A DNA stretch of 64,000 bases from Diatrype stigma (Eukaryota; Ascomycota; Sordariomycetes; Xylariales; Diatrypaceae). The stretch lies in NCBI GenBank assembly GCA_022225965.2, contig JAKJXP020000015.1, positions 62,001-126,000 on the forward strand, read 5' to 3'. Shown here piece after piece: positions 34,965 through 47,000 of this stretch. Every line of letters starts with the position of its first letter. Position 1 is the first letter of the stretch. The position numbers and the translations under genes were made by a program. Under the pieces are notes generated by a model. It was not told the origin of the DNA. It did not search any database and was given only the letters and a program-made list of their open reading frames with translations.

Positions 34965-35212
34965 GCGAACGAAATTTGCGGTGGAGAGAACGGTAGACCA
35001 AGATACTCAGCTTCAATGCAACTAGGTAATCAAAGCTACATAAATAGATGAAGCTGCCTTTCATAGGATCTAGAACTAGATCCCAAAACGCCTCGAAACT
35101 CCTTGCCTATTGAAAAAGCAACATTCATTGTACAGCATAGTCTACATCATCGCAGTGATCTTCCGAACTACGTTTATCCCACCTGTCTTGTCTACCTCTC
35201 TGCCCCAGAGAT

Positions 35213-35928
35213 TCATGACACACCGACAGAAGCTGTCGAGTTCAGGATCTCGTCGATGTGCGCGCGCTCGATCCCCTCGGTGTTCTTCCGCTCTTCCCGC
35301 AGGAGCACAGCTAGGACCTCAACGGGCGGCTTCAGGCCGAGCCGGTCGGCGCGCTGCCACCGCTTCATCCGGGAAATGCCCACGCATGGCTGCATACCGA
35401 TAATCTGTCAGTAAAATAAAGAGAGGTGGGGGGAGAGCCACTGAGATAATTGCAGTGGAAAGAGGAAACGAGGAATGACGATGGACAAAGGGCGGGGTAA
35501 AGACATACCCCATACTGCGAGCTCACGTCCCAATACCGCAGCACCTTCTCCGCCAGACTCAGGTCCTCCTGGTGCACGCGGCGGGTCATCCGCTCGCTCT
35601 CCAGGCCCCGCCAGTACTGCTCGATGCGGCGGTCGCCGATCTTCTGGGCCCGCAGCTCCGCCTCGGACTTCTTCTCCGCTGCCTCTGCCTGCTGCTGCTC
35701 TGAATTGGCGGCCTTAGTAGCTTCGTCGATATCTACCGACTTCTCATCCTCCTCTTCCGCCTCTTCTGCCTTTAGCACGTGCTTGCCAAGGGGGCTCTGC
35801 GTTGTCGGCGTCGTCGACACAAGGGATTTCGCCGACTTGGGCACGGGCTTCGTCACCCGGTGGTTGAACGACAGCGTCGACTGTTGCTTGCCGGCGGCGC
35901 CGCCGGCGGAGCGTCGGGTGGTGGGCAT
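35213..35928 (-). CDS. DNA polymerase delta subunit 4
   Basis: Two exons (35509-35928, 35213-35389) encode 198 residues; start at ATG 35928 (MPTTRRSAGG). The small fourth subunit stabilises polymerase delta and contacts PCNA. The C-terminal DNA_pol_delta_4 domain is evident: LSLAEKVLRYWDVSSQYG joined across the intron to PCVGISRMKRWQRADRLGLKPPVEVLAVLL. The N-terminus has QSTLSFNH, resembling a degenerate PCNA-interaction motif (inference), followed by a charged Glu/Ala-rich linker likely to form a coiled helix. The length fits fungal homologues. Confidence 0.9.
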
Positions 35929-36421
35929 TATATATACCTGGGTGCGTATCTGCTGTCGTTGCTGTTTCTTGATCTGATTTTGCAATTGATTTTGATTTAT
36001 CGGATGTTATATTGATACTAGAATACCGCTGCGCTAGTTGCGTTGGTGGTTTTATCAAAATGGACGTTTCAATTGTAGGTAGTATTTGCTGCTAAAGCCC
36101 TGAGCGTTGCGTTCACTTTGTGCAATTGCCGAGGAAGTCGTATGTGAGAATGCTTGGATGCCTGGTGACGTGTGAGATGCCCCCCTAGTCGGTTCCTTCC
36201 CTTGTTCGACTGATCTTACGTTATGTATGTAGATTGGCGAGGCAACACGAAAATCGAGCGGCATCACGTGATGAGATGGGGTTATTTATACCACCTGGTA
36301 GACGAGATTATATTCAGGTGGCCAATTAGTCTGCCTATGTGCTTCTGCGCCCGGTCCTTCGAACCCCTAGGGAATTACTGCTATTGGCAATTCATTTAGG
36401 ATTATACTAAAGGTCCGAACT
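35929..36421. other. Boundary between genes and AT-rich island
   Basis: POLD4 upstream region. Composition changes sharply near 36400 from balanced to strongly AT-rich. Confidence 0.6.
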
Positions 36422-36524
36422 TGTTATTAAATTAAAGCTAAATACAGTTATACGCTTTAAATTATTAAAATTTTATATTCCGATTTTCCGATTTTTGGCA
36501 TTATAAGAAATATTCGAATTTATA
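36422..36524 (-). repeat. 3' terminal repeat of left retroelement
   Basis: Begins TGTTATTAAATTAAAGCTAA and corresponds base by base to 43623-43725 with mainly transition differences. Confidence 0.75.
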
Positions 36525-39149
36525 ATTATTTCTTTTTTTATTATAATCGTTTTTAATTATTATCGTTAATTTCCCTTTTTATTAAGCGCTAACGATTTTG
36601 TTTTAAAAATTACCTATTTGCATATTACATGTTACGTATGGAATGTTCGTTTTTTATAAAAGCCGGAAATAAATTCGTTTTGTTATATTTATTTTATAAT
36701 TAAATTCTTTCGAAATTTCGTAAATAATACGTATTATCGAAATAATAATTAATTACGTTTTAAGGCCCGTCGTAATAAAACTTATACTTTTTTTAGCATT
36801 AACGAACGCAAAAGATTTAATTACCCGAAACGTACGTTTTAATAAGTTCTTTTTTTTTCTTAAAGATATGTTTATATTTTATTACGGAACGCTTTTATAT
36901 TATTAAAACGGGCCTTTATAAACGATGTTTCGTAATTTGTTATTAATAGCTTATTATTTTAAAGCTTTTTTTTTATCGATTCGTAAAAGTATTTACGAAA
37001 CTTCGATAAGGTTTATTTTTAAAAAGAAATTATACTGAATAATAAAAAATATAAGCTATAACCGTTCGGTTTAAAAATGCGGTTATAAATAATTACCGTT
37101 CGTTATAATAATTCGAATAACGAACGGGCCGTAAGATTTGCTTAATATTCGTATAGCATAATTTTCTTTAAATTTTTATTAATTTTTTTTTATTTTTCCG
37201 TTATTTTTTTAGCGCCTTAATATAATAGCCTTTATAATAAAGCCTTATTTTTTTATTTTAAGCGTTTGCAGCTTTATTTTTAAAAGCGCCGGCGTTATTA
37301 TTAATTCATTTCTTAAGAATACCGTAAATACGTCCGATACGGGAAAATATAAAAATCGTATTTTCGAATTAAACGAAAAAAATAACGTTAACTTTTATTT
37401 ATTTCATAACATATTTAACGGCTATAAAAATCGTAAACGAACTTATTAACGTATAATCGATTATTTACTTAATTAAAAATGCCGGGAATTATACGAATTA
37501 TAAATCTAATAATAAAGGATTCGGTTTTTTTATTAATTAGCAAACCGAATATTCGACGATTACTTATTATGCAGCAAAAACGATTTCCGAATATTAAAAT
37601 TATTTTTACGTATCGCAAAGCGTTATTTTAATAATCGAATGGCCTTAGTTATAATAAATCCGTTTTAATTATATTAAAAATTTATCGTATTCGAAAACTT
37701 TTTATAAAGTTTATGCTTTCGTAATTATACCTTTTATATATAAAGAATTACCGAATATTCTTTCGTATTTAATTATTTTATATAATTTATTTCGATATAT
37801 AACAAAATGCTTATTAATTCATTTTCGTTATATAATTAAAAATAAAGAAATATCATATAAAAGGATTTCGAAAATGGCTTAAAAGTTTAATCGGTTTAAT
37901 TAATCGGCATAACGAATCGGTTCGGTTTTTTCGATTATTATTATTACGACTTTTTAAAGCCTTAAAAAATAATCGATAAAAACGTTCGTTCGATTCGAAC
38001 GATATACGATACGAATTCCGAAATATTCGATAGCATTAAAAAAACGTAATATACGAACCGACTATTCGGTTTTCGTATTAATTATTTTTAATAATTCGTA
38101 ATTAATAATTATTATTATATCGCCGTTTTTAATTTAATGCCGTTAATGCTAAAATATTAACGTAATATTAAGAATTCTTTTTATACGGAATATTATAATT
38201 AAATCTTTATAAGTTTTTTTAAAAAATAAGCAATTAAGTATAAAACGAAAGCGCTTATTGCTTTTATATAGAATTATAATAATGTTACGTTAACGAATTA
38301 TTACGAAGCGTTTGCCTTAAAAATAATCGAATAACGCTAATCGAATTTCCGAATTACGGGCGTTATTATAATTATTTTGCGAATTGCTTTTTAACTTGCT
38401 GTAATTTCGGAAAATAATTCGATACGTTCGTTTTTCGAGCCGCTTATAAGGGTTATAAATGATTTAACGATTTTCGAATATTTATTAATTAAATGCCGCA
38501 AATAACCGGCGGCATTTATAAACGTTCGAATTTCGATTATTATTACCGACTTAAGCTTATTTCGAATAGCCGTAACCTTAACCGGATCGGTTTCGATTTT
38601 TTTTTCGGAAATTACAAAGCCTAAAAAAATCCCTTTCTTAACGAATATTAAGGATTTCGCTAAATTTACGATTATTCCGTAATTAAAAAGCCTTTTAAAT
38701 AAAACGAATATGCATTCGTAAAGTTATTCGAATATATTAGCCCATACGGCTATATTATCCAGTATGTCCGAAATAAATTCGCGAAATAATTCGAATATTT
38801 TTTTCATTAATGCCTAAAAAATCGCCGAAACGTTATAAAGCCCGAACGGCATTATTAATTATTCGTAAATGCCAAATAAAATTACGAAAGCGATTTTTTT
38901 AATATTTAATTCGTAAATCTTAATTTATTAAAAGCCATTTTTAAAATCGATAAAGCAATATTAATAATATCCGGCCGTTTATTGGATTTTATTTATTGCG
39001 TTAAAAAACGAATAGGCATTTTTTCGTTAAATTTTATTAAATTCCCGATAATTATAACAAAATCGCTATATTACGTTTTTATCGAATTTATTAAGTTTCG
39101 TTATTTAATCCGATGTCTTTTTAAATATAAATAACGCAAATAATACGTA

Positions 39150-40092
39150 TAAAATACGCATTTCATCTTTCTCGATAAGAGGTTAGAATAAGTCGAAATG
39201 TCGGAAACGGGCTCCTTAAAGGGGCCCGACATTGTCGCGAAATCGAAGCGGCTAAGCCGCAGAAACGGTAACAGAACAATAAAGCGGAAAAAATAAGGCG
39301 AAATTAGCTACAAAACGGGCGGACAGGTAGAATTAAACGGTTAAACAATATACTATCGAAATTAATAAACGTCGGGTCGATGTCGGAAGTAATAAAGAAT
39401 TGCGCGAATTCGGATCAATCTTGGACGCCCGGATTTCCGAACGCCCAAAAGCGATCCGAATTCGCGCATAATACAAAAAATAAAAAAAATAATTACAATA
39501 AATTAGAAAATAATAAAAGGTCGGTCCGAGCCCTTATTTTTAAAAGTCGAATCGATAGCAAGAAAAGGTTACGTATCGGATTAATTATTATTATTAGAAA
39601 AAAAAAAGGGAAAAATTTCCGGACGGAAGAAAAGTAAGATATTTATATCCTAAAGGCGATATATAATTTGTTTTGCCGGTTAGGTCGTCGTTGCGTCGAC
39701 GCCGGCCGAAATAAGTGGTTTATTTATATCCGAAGCAATATATCGGGCGTACGGGCCATTTCGTATCGCCTTTTTTTTTTATAACTTATTTTCGCTTATT
39801 TAACATATCGGCATTATATTTAATGGTATATATATCGTACGTTTGCGGCGCAAAACCGGACCGGCTTTGCGCCATAACCTTTTTTTAATTTAACAAATAG
39901 CTTTGGGCCTTTTTATAACAAAAAGCGGGCAAAAACCGTTTTAAATATCTTTTATATGTAACCAAAAAAATAATTTCGATGCAAGTTAATAAGTTTTTTT
40001 TTTCGACTTCGGTTTGAAATTTCTTATTATGCTAGAATTAAACGTATACCGGTATGGCCCTTTAAGCCGTCGACCGCGTAATATTATATATA
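39150..40092. mobile_element. Nested insertion inside left retroelement
   Basis: This block has no counterpart in the right copy and is richer in G+C. The string ATAAATAACGCAAA occurs just before it (about 39126) and at its end (about 40093), suggesting a duplication made on insertion. It includes a perfect 16-bp inverted repeat at 39401-39468 and a short GGGCTCCTT/AAGGGGCCC hairpin near 39210. No protein is recognisable; element class unknown. Confidence 0.5.
39401..39468. repeat. Perfect 16-bp inverted repeat (hairpin)
   Basis: TGCGCGAATTCGGATC at 39401-39416 and its exact complement at 39453-39468, separated by 36 bases that themselves contain ACGCCC twice. Confidence 0.95.
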
Positions 40093-43019
40093 TATAAATA
40101 ACGCAAACGAATTTTATAAGCCCGTATTAATACGTATAATTATTTTTAAATACTTTTTAACGAATTTACGAAATATCCGAAATTAAATAAAGCTATATCG
40201 CTATAAAAGAAGTTTAATGAATTTATTATTTCCAATATCGATATAATAACAAATACGTATATTTGTAATAACCTTTTTCGAAATAAATCCGAATAATTCT
40301 GGAAAATTATAAACGTATTATAAAAAATATTTATTAATAGCCTTATTATTCGTTAAAATAAATTTATATTAAATCATTACGTTAAATTCGATTATTACGT
40401 AAGTCGTTTCGAAAGCGTAAAAAATGCGTAATAAAGCGATTAAATAAATTACGAACCTTTCGATAATTTTAATTAAAGTAATTATTTCGTTTTTTTTAAT
40501 AATATATATCCAACTTATAAAACAAACTTTTTCCGAAAATTAAATTATCGGAAAAAGTATCGTTGGAAATAATTCCCGTTAATATTCGAAACGAAATAAT
40601 ACTGCTACCGAACATTAAAAATCGGGCGATAATTATTACGTTACGCGAAATTTTCGATTTTATGCCCTTAATTCTTTGCATTATTAACGGTTTCGAAAAA
40701 TTATACGTTTTTAACGTAATTGCTATCGATTCGAAAATATAATAAGAAATATATCCGTAATTAAAGAAAATTATAAATTCATTTCCGTCGATTATTTTCG
40801 CAAAAAAAGAAATTATAGTTTTTATCGTACCTTTTTTATAAAGGTTTATTTTTATTAAAGGATAATTTATTGCCGGCGTTTATTTTTATTAAATAAACGC
40901 AACGCCTTTATTCGTTATTTTCGAATTGCTTAAGGAATTCGTTAAAATTACGATCGAACCTTTCGTTATTTTATAGCTATTCGATGGAACTTTTTTCGAA
41001 ATCGTTTTTGCCATTACTTTCGGCGTCGGCAAAATATACGTAAGGCCGTTTATTTTCCTTAAATTTATTAAAGGCTAACCGGAATTTATTATTAATAACG
41101 TCTTAATATAGGATTTTCTTAAAAATAACTTTTTTGCCCGTATTCGCATATTATGTAGTTTTCGAAAATTTCGCCTTTATTTTATAATCCTTAACTTAAT
41201 AGCTTTATTTATTATAATTAAAGCACTTATTATTTTCGACTTTCGCGACGAGGCCTTATTCGATTGCGGCATAAACGTTACGGCTTTCGTTATAAAAATT
41301 GGCAATTTTTTTAAACCTTACGGTTTGAAATACGATAATTGTTATATCCGAAGGCTTTAATTAAGTTATACCGAATTTGGTTTATATGACTCTTATAACG
41401 GTTAAATTATAAAATAACATTGTTTTTTCTTAAAATTAAACGATAACCAAAAAAATATCGTAAATTTTTCTTTTAATCGCTTAACGAATAATTAATTCGA
41501 CTTATTAAATAATTATTTTAACTCTTTATGCGTTATTAAAATTTTCGAATCGATTGTTAAAAATTAACTATACGTTAAATAAATTATTACGTAACGTATC
41601 GATAAGGATTTCTTTTATTAAATAATTATCGCAAATATTTTTCGGTATTTTATAAAAAACTTCGTAAATGCGTTTCGTAAAGTTTATTATATTTTTATTT
41701 TAATACGGAAATAACGTTACCAAATAAATTAATGCTTCCGAAAAGGCATTATAATCGTTTAAAACTTAAAAAATATATTTTATAAACATTATTTAATTAA
41801 GCTTATTATTACGAATATATATTTTGTTTATTAAAAATCGCCAATAAATTCGTCCGTAATTCGGTATACTTAAAAATCGTATGAAACCAATGTTATTAAA
41901 AGGCATTTTTGGATTTTCTTTAGCTTTTTTAAAACTTAACCGTCGGCCTAAATTAAGCGGAAATTTAAAAATATCGTTACTTTATTTTTCGCTTTTATAT
42001 GGTCCATTTTTATAACGTCGCCCGAAAATATAACCGGGAGCCATATCTTTTTATTCGTTTTTATTACAAACCTTAAACGTAATTTATAATAAACGGTACG
42101 TATATTATATTAATTTTTTCTTTCGTTTGTTATTTATTATAATAAAATAAGCGCCAAATATACGGCATGTATTAATTTTAATCGAATTCGGCCGGTTCGT
42201 AAAAACTAATTGGCGATTTTACGTTACCGGCGATAATCGTTTTTCCGATATTAGGCGTAAGTTATTATTATTATTATTAAATCCATTCGCTTTTTTAACG
42301 AAATTATTAATTCGACGTTTCGATTTTTTTGCCTTTAAGTTTAAAATCGAAATGCGCGATTATTTTCGCCATTTCGTTTATTAAATATTATAAGTTATCT
42401 TTTATCGAAATATTTTTTCGTTCGATATTTTCGAACTTTCTATTAAGAAATTCGTATAATATGCCGTTTTTTTAAACGGCCTTTATATCCGTAAAAGATT
42501 CGATAAAAGTATTACCTTAAGCCGAAACGCCCTTAAATTATTTTTTCATATTAGTATTGCTTTTTATTATCGTCGATTATTAAAAAGAATTCGTAAAAAA
42601 ATAAAATACATTTTGCGTTATTAACGTTAATTTGTAAAAATAACTATTTATGCTTTTACGTTCGATTCTTCGAATTTTTAAGAAATTATTACTATTAATA
42701 ATTCATTTAAAATTATATTTAATACTTTTAAATTTTATTAAGTCATAGCCATCTTCTTTTAACCAATTATAGCCTAAAGAATTACCTTAAACTTTCGCAT
42801 TTGCGACGTTACAGCATAACAACGATAAGGTCTTTTCGAATGCATTTAATTCCGAAAGTTCATGCCTTTTATATTTTAAGATTTAACCGAAATTATTAAC
42901 GTTTTTACTTTGTAATTATCGTATATAATTAAATGCCGCGCGACATCCTAATCCGTGCACCTAGCGTTGCAACTAAGTCCGTACGGGTAATGGGCCTTTT
43001 CTTATCGATAAGCTAAAAC

Positions 43020-43425
43020 AGTACTAGCTTGGCTGGAACGGACCTGGCTTTACTTTGTTGCAACGGACCTGCTTTGCTGCAACGGGCCGGGCTTAAGTAA
43101 AAAGGGCCTGGCTTTGCTGGAACGGGCTTTGCTGGAAGGGGCTTTGCTGGAAGGGGCCCGGCTTAGGTAGAACGGGCTTTGCTGGAACGGGCCCGGCTTA
43201 GGTAAAACGGGCCCGGCTAGAAAGAACAGGCTTTGCTGGAAGGGGCTTTGTTGGAAGGGGCCCGGCTTAGGTGGAACGGGCTTTGCTGGAACGGGCCCGG
43301 CTTAGGTAAAACGGGCCCGGCTGGAAAGAACAGGCTTTGCTGGAACCGGCTTTGCTTTATTAGAAAGGGCCTAGCCTGGCAGGAAAGGAGCTGGCAAAGC
43401 CAGCCCCTTTCCTGCCAGTATTATT
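43020..43425. repeat. GC-rich minisatellite with 104-bp higher-order unit
   Basis: Short units built from CTTTGCTGGAACGGG and GCCCGGCTTAGGTAAAACGG repeat about twenty times in variant form. A longer unit recurs with a 104-bp period (43167 and 43271). The island is G+C-rich, in strong contrast to both sides, and is bracketed by TTATCGATAA at 43002-43011 and 43433-43442. Confidence 0.95.
43376..43418. repeat. 43-nt hairpin at the end of the minisatellite
   Basis: Outer arms CTGGCAGGAAAGG and CCTTTCCTGCCAG pair perfectly (13 bp), then a 2-nt mismatch, then CTGGC/GCCAG around an AAA loop. Confidence 0.93.
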
Positions 43426-43622
43426 CCGGTCCTTATCGATAAAAGGTTTAAGTTAAAGCGGATTATGTAATATATTACTTTTCGGGCAAAGATACGATTC
43501 CCGGGCAGATTACGTAATACAATATTTACCTAGCCCAATTTAAATAAGCAGCAAAAAGCAATTCCCTTAAAGGTCTCCGTGTAAAGCGCGGAGCCGGCAT
43601 TAGCTAGTTAAAGATTTAAATT

Positions 43623-43725
43623 CGTTATTAAATTAAAGCTAAATACAATTATACGCTTTAAGCTGCTAGAATTTTATACTTCGATTTTTCGATTCTTGGC
43701 ATTATGGGAAATGCCCGGATTTATA
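43623..43725 (-). repeat. 5' terminal repeat of left retroelement
   Basis: Partner of 36422-36524; less RIP-mutated than it, retaining more G and C. Confidence 0.75.
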
Positions 43726-43766
43726 CCTATAATATTAAGCCGGTTATTTACATATTTACATATATA

Positions 43767-44008
43767 TGTGCGTATTATAATTAACCTTAATTACTTAATT
43801 ATTATTAATCCAGTTAAGTATTAAATTCTTAAGGTTTTTGTTATAATTGTTACTTAAAAAAAGAAAAAGAAAAAAAGAAAACAAAAGGTTTCTTAACTTA
43901 TATTTAAATATAATATAATTATAAAAGTAAATTTCTTAGGAATTTATTTCCTATTATTTAATTAATCGAATGCCTTAGTTTTGGCATTTATTGCCTTAAG
44001 GATTCATA
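43767..44008 (-). repeat. 3' LTR of right retroelement
   Basis: Begins TGTGCGTATTATAATTAA and ends near GATTCATA; pairs with 49193-49435. Confidence 0.88.
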
Positions 44009-47000
44009 TTATTTCCCTTTTCTAATTAAATCGTCCTCGATTATCGTAAGATTTTCCTTTTTAAGTAAGCGCCGACGATCCTGTTTTAAAAGCCGCTTAT
44101 TGGCGTATTAAAAGTTTTTTACGGGGTGTCCGTTTTTTATGTAAGTTGGAAATAGGTTAGTGCCGTTATATTTGTTTTATAACTATATTTTTTTCGGGCT
44201 TCGTAAATAATAAGTATTTCCTTAATGGCAACTAACGATAACTTAAGGCCTATCGTAATACGGCTCGTACTTTTTTTTGCGCTAACGCATGTAAAGAATT
44301 TAATCGTTAAAAGCGTAAATACGGATAAGGCCTTTTTTTTTAAAGGTACGCTTTTATTTGATTTCGCGAAATTTTTATATTGTTAAATCGTAATTTAGTT
44401 AGCGGTGTTTCATGCTGTTTTGCCAATCGGCATTCGTTTTCGATTTTTTCTTCTTTTTATTGGTTTATGAACGTATTCGGAATATTCGGTCCTGGGTTAT
44501 TTTTAAAAAGGTTAAGTGCCGTATAATAAAAAAAAAGGGCTATAGCTATTCGGTTTAAATATTCGATTATATATCGTTATAATACGTTAAAATAATTTAT
44601 TAAGGTTTTTCGGCGTTGGATTTGTTGCGTATTTTCGAATTATAATATATTTTAGGTTTTAATTAATTCTTTTAACCTTATTGTTGCTTTTGGGTTTCGC
44701 GGATATAATTGGTTTTATTTTTATATTATACGTTTTGTTTTATTTAATGGCGGCTTCGTTTATAAAGGCCTTTTCGTTATTATTGATTTATTCTTTTAAA
44801 TAACCGAAGGTGGTTTCGATTTTATCGAATATAGGAATAGTATTAATGAATTAAGTGGTCGGCATAATTTTGGCTTTAATCCATTTTGTTGCGTATTTAA
44901 CGGTAACGAAGATGTGTAATTTATTTATTGCCGTATAATTAATTACTTATCGTATGAAAAAAGCGAAAGGTTATATAGGGTTTAAATCGGATAAGAAAGG
45001 ATTCGGCTTTTTTATTAATTAATAATTCGGGCATTTAATCGTAATTTATTATGTTATAAGTACGATTTTTGGATGCCAGAATTGCTTTTGGGCTTTCCAA
45101 AATGTAATTCCGATTATATAATGTTTTTTTTTGTAATGGATTTTTTTTAATTGTACCAAAAGATTATCGTATTTTAGAATTTTTTATAGAGTTTGTACGT
45201 TTATTGCGGTACCTTTAGGATATAAAGGGTTATTCGGAATTTTTTCGTATATTACCGTTTTATATAACTTATTTCGGAAAAAAAGAAAGTGCTTATCGAT
45301 AAAGCTCGATAAGATAATAAGAAATAAGGCTGTTTCGAAACGTAGGAATTCGAAAATGGCTTAAAGGTTAATTCGGTTTAATTAATCGGATTTTCGAATG
45401 GGCTCGATTTCGTTAAGAGGTAATTTATTGAAAGGCATTAACGTTTCGGTTTATTCCGAAAGTTTAAATAAGTAATCCGCAAGGACGTTAATTTTTCTTA
45501 ATTTATAATAAATACGAATGCTATAATATTTAATAGTATTTAGGAATTTAACGATTCGAATGGGTTATTCGGTTTTCGTATTAAGGGTTTTTAAGGATTC
45601 GTAATTTGTAATTACCGTAATTTCGTTTTCTTTTATTTAGTGCCGTTAATGCTAAAATGCCAGCATAATTTCCAAAAGTTTTCGCTTTTATATAAAATAT
45701 CGTAATTATATATTAATTAATTTTTTTAAGAAATAGGTAATGGGATAAAAAGCGGTATTGCCGTTTATGTATATATAGGGTTATAATAAAGCGGCGCCGA
45801 CGTCGTTTTACGAAATGTCGGTCTCGATTACGAAGGGCTTTTTCCAATCGAACGTACGTATTATTAAAATTGTGGTAATTTTTTTACGGATTTCTTTTTA
45901 GGTTATTATTATTTTCGGAAATAAAGTTATGCGTTTATTTTTTGGGCTTTTTATTAATGCTATTAAAGGGATTATAAGGCAAGAATAATAACTAGTAGCG
46001 TTTACGAAATTACGTATTTACGTTATAGTTTTGGGTTTGGATCGATTTCGAATAGCAGTAATCTTAATAAAATCGGTTTCGATTTTGTTTTTAGAAATCA
46101 AAAATTCCAAGAAAATTCCTTTGCGAATAAATATTAAAGACTTAATTGTATTAATAATTATGCCGAAACTTAAAAGCCTTTTAAAAAGTAGGATTATTCG
46201 TTTATAAAGTTGCTTTCGAATGTTTGCTTATATGGCCATATTATCGAGTATGCCCGAAATAAATTCTCGAAGAAATTCGAGGATTTTTTTTATTAACGCT
46301 TAAAACGTTATTAGGGCGTTATAAAAGCCGAAAGGCATAATTATTTATTCGTATAATCCGAATGGAATTACGAAAGCCGTTTTTTTAATGTTTAATTCGT
46401 ATATTTTGATTTGTTAAAAGTTATTTTTAAAATTAATAAAACAATATTATCGATAACCTATTACGCGTTATATTTTATTTATCGCGTTAAATAAAGGATA
46501 TACGTTTTTTCTTTTTAGCATTAAGTTCGTAATAATTGCAGCAAAACCGTTATATAACGAATGGGTTATATTTATTGGATTTCGTCGTTTAATCGGGAAC
46601 TTTTTTTAGGATTAATAATGCGGAAAAATCTTAAGGGCTTATATTCTTGCGAATTATGGCATTTAAATATGCCTTAACGAAATTTTTTATTGCCTTTATT
46701 TAAATTGGGCTATATTTTCGCGGAAAAAGTTTAATAAGGCGGCTATTTTTTATATTAATATAATGGCGCGTTTTTATATTTACTATAACCTTTTTCGAAG
46801 CGAAGCCGAATATTTCGGGGAATTAATTAAGATAATTATTAAGAAAAGCTTCGATTTCGTTATTTAAGGATATATTTTTATGTTATTTCGGCTTTTGCTA
46901 TTCCTTAATGGAATAAACAAATTCCGTTATATAATTAATTTTTAAAGAAATTATCGAACGAATTATGGGCTTTTTTTTAAATGCATTAAATATTATTATT

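Larger units (their letters stand above)
36422..43725 (-). mobile_element. RIP-degraded Ty3/gypsy retrotransposon (left copy)
   Basis: Bounded by similar ~103-bp terminal repeats at 36422-36524 and 43623-43725. On the minus strand around 38800-38900 a reverse-transcriptase block can be read as AFVILFGIYE-stop-LIMPFGLYN...IF-stop-AL, the conserved gypsy KTAF..YGxYE...MPFGLxNA...FQ motif with Trp and Gln codons turned to stops, as RIP predicts. An integrase-like stretch homologous to the right copy lies near 37400-37550. The element is AT-rich throughout except for the minisatellite at its 5' end and an inserted block at 39150-40090. No intact frame remains. Confidence 0.78.

Noticed and set aside
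39380..39637. 85-codon frame in the nested insertion
   Set aside because: Lys/Asn-rich text passing through an inverted repeat; no conservation expected.
43233..43442. 69-codon frame over the minisatellite
   Set aside because: Repeat-derived Leu/Gly/Trp pattern; a consequence of tandem repeats.
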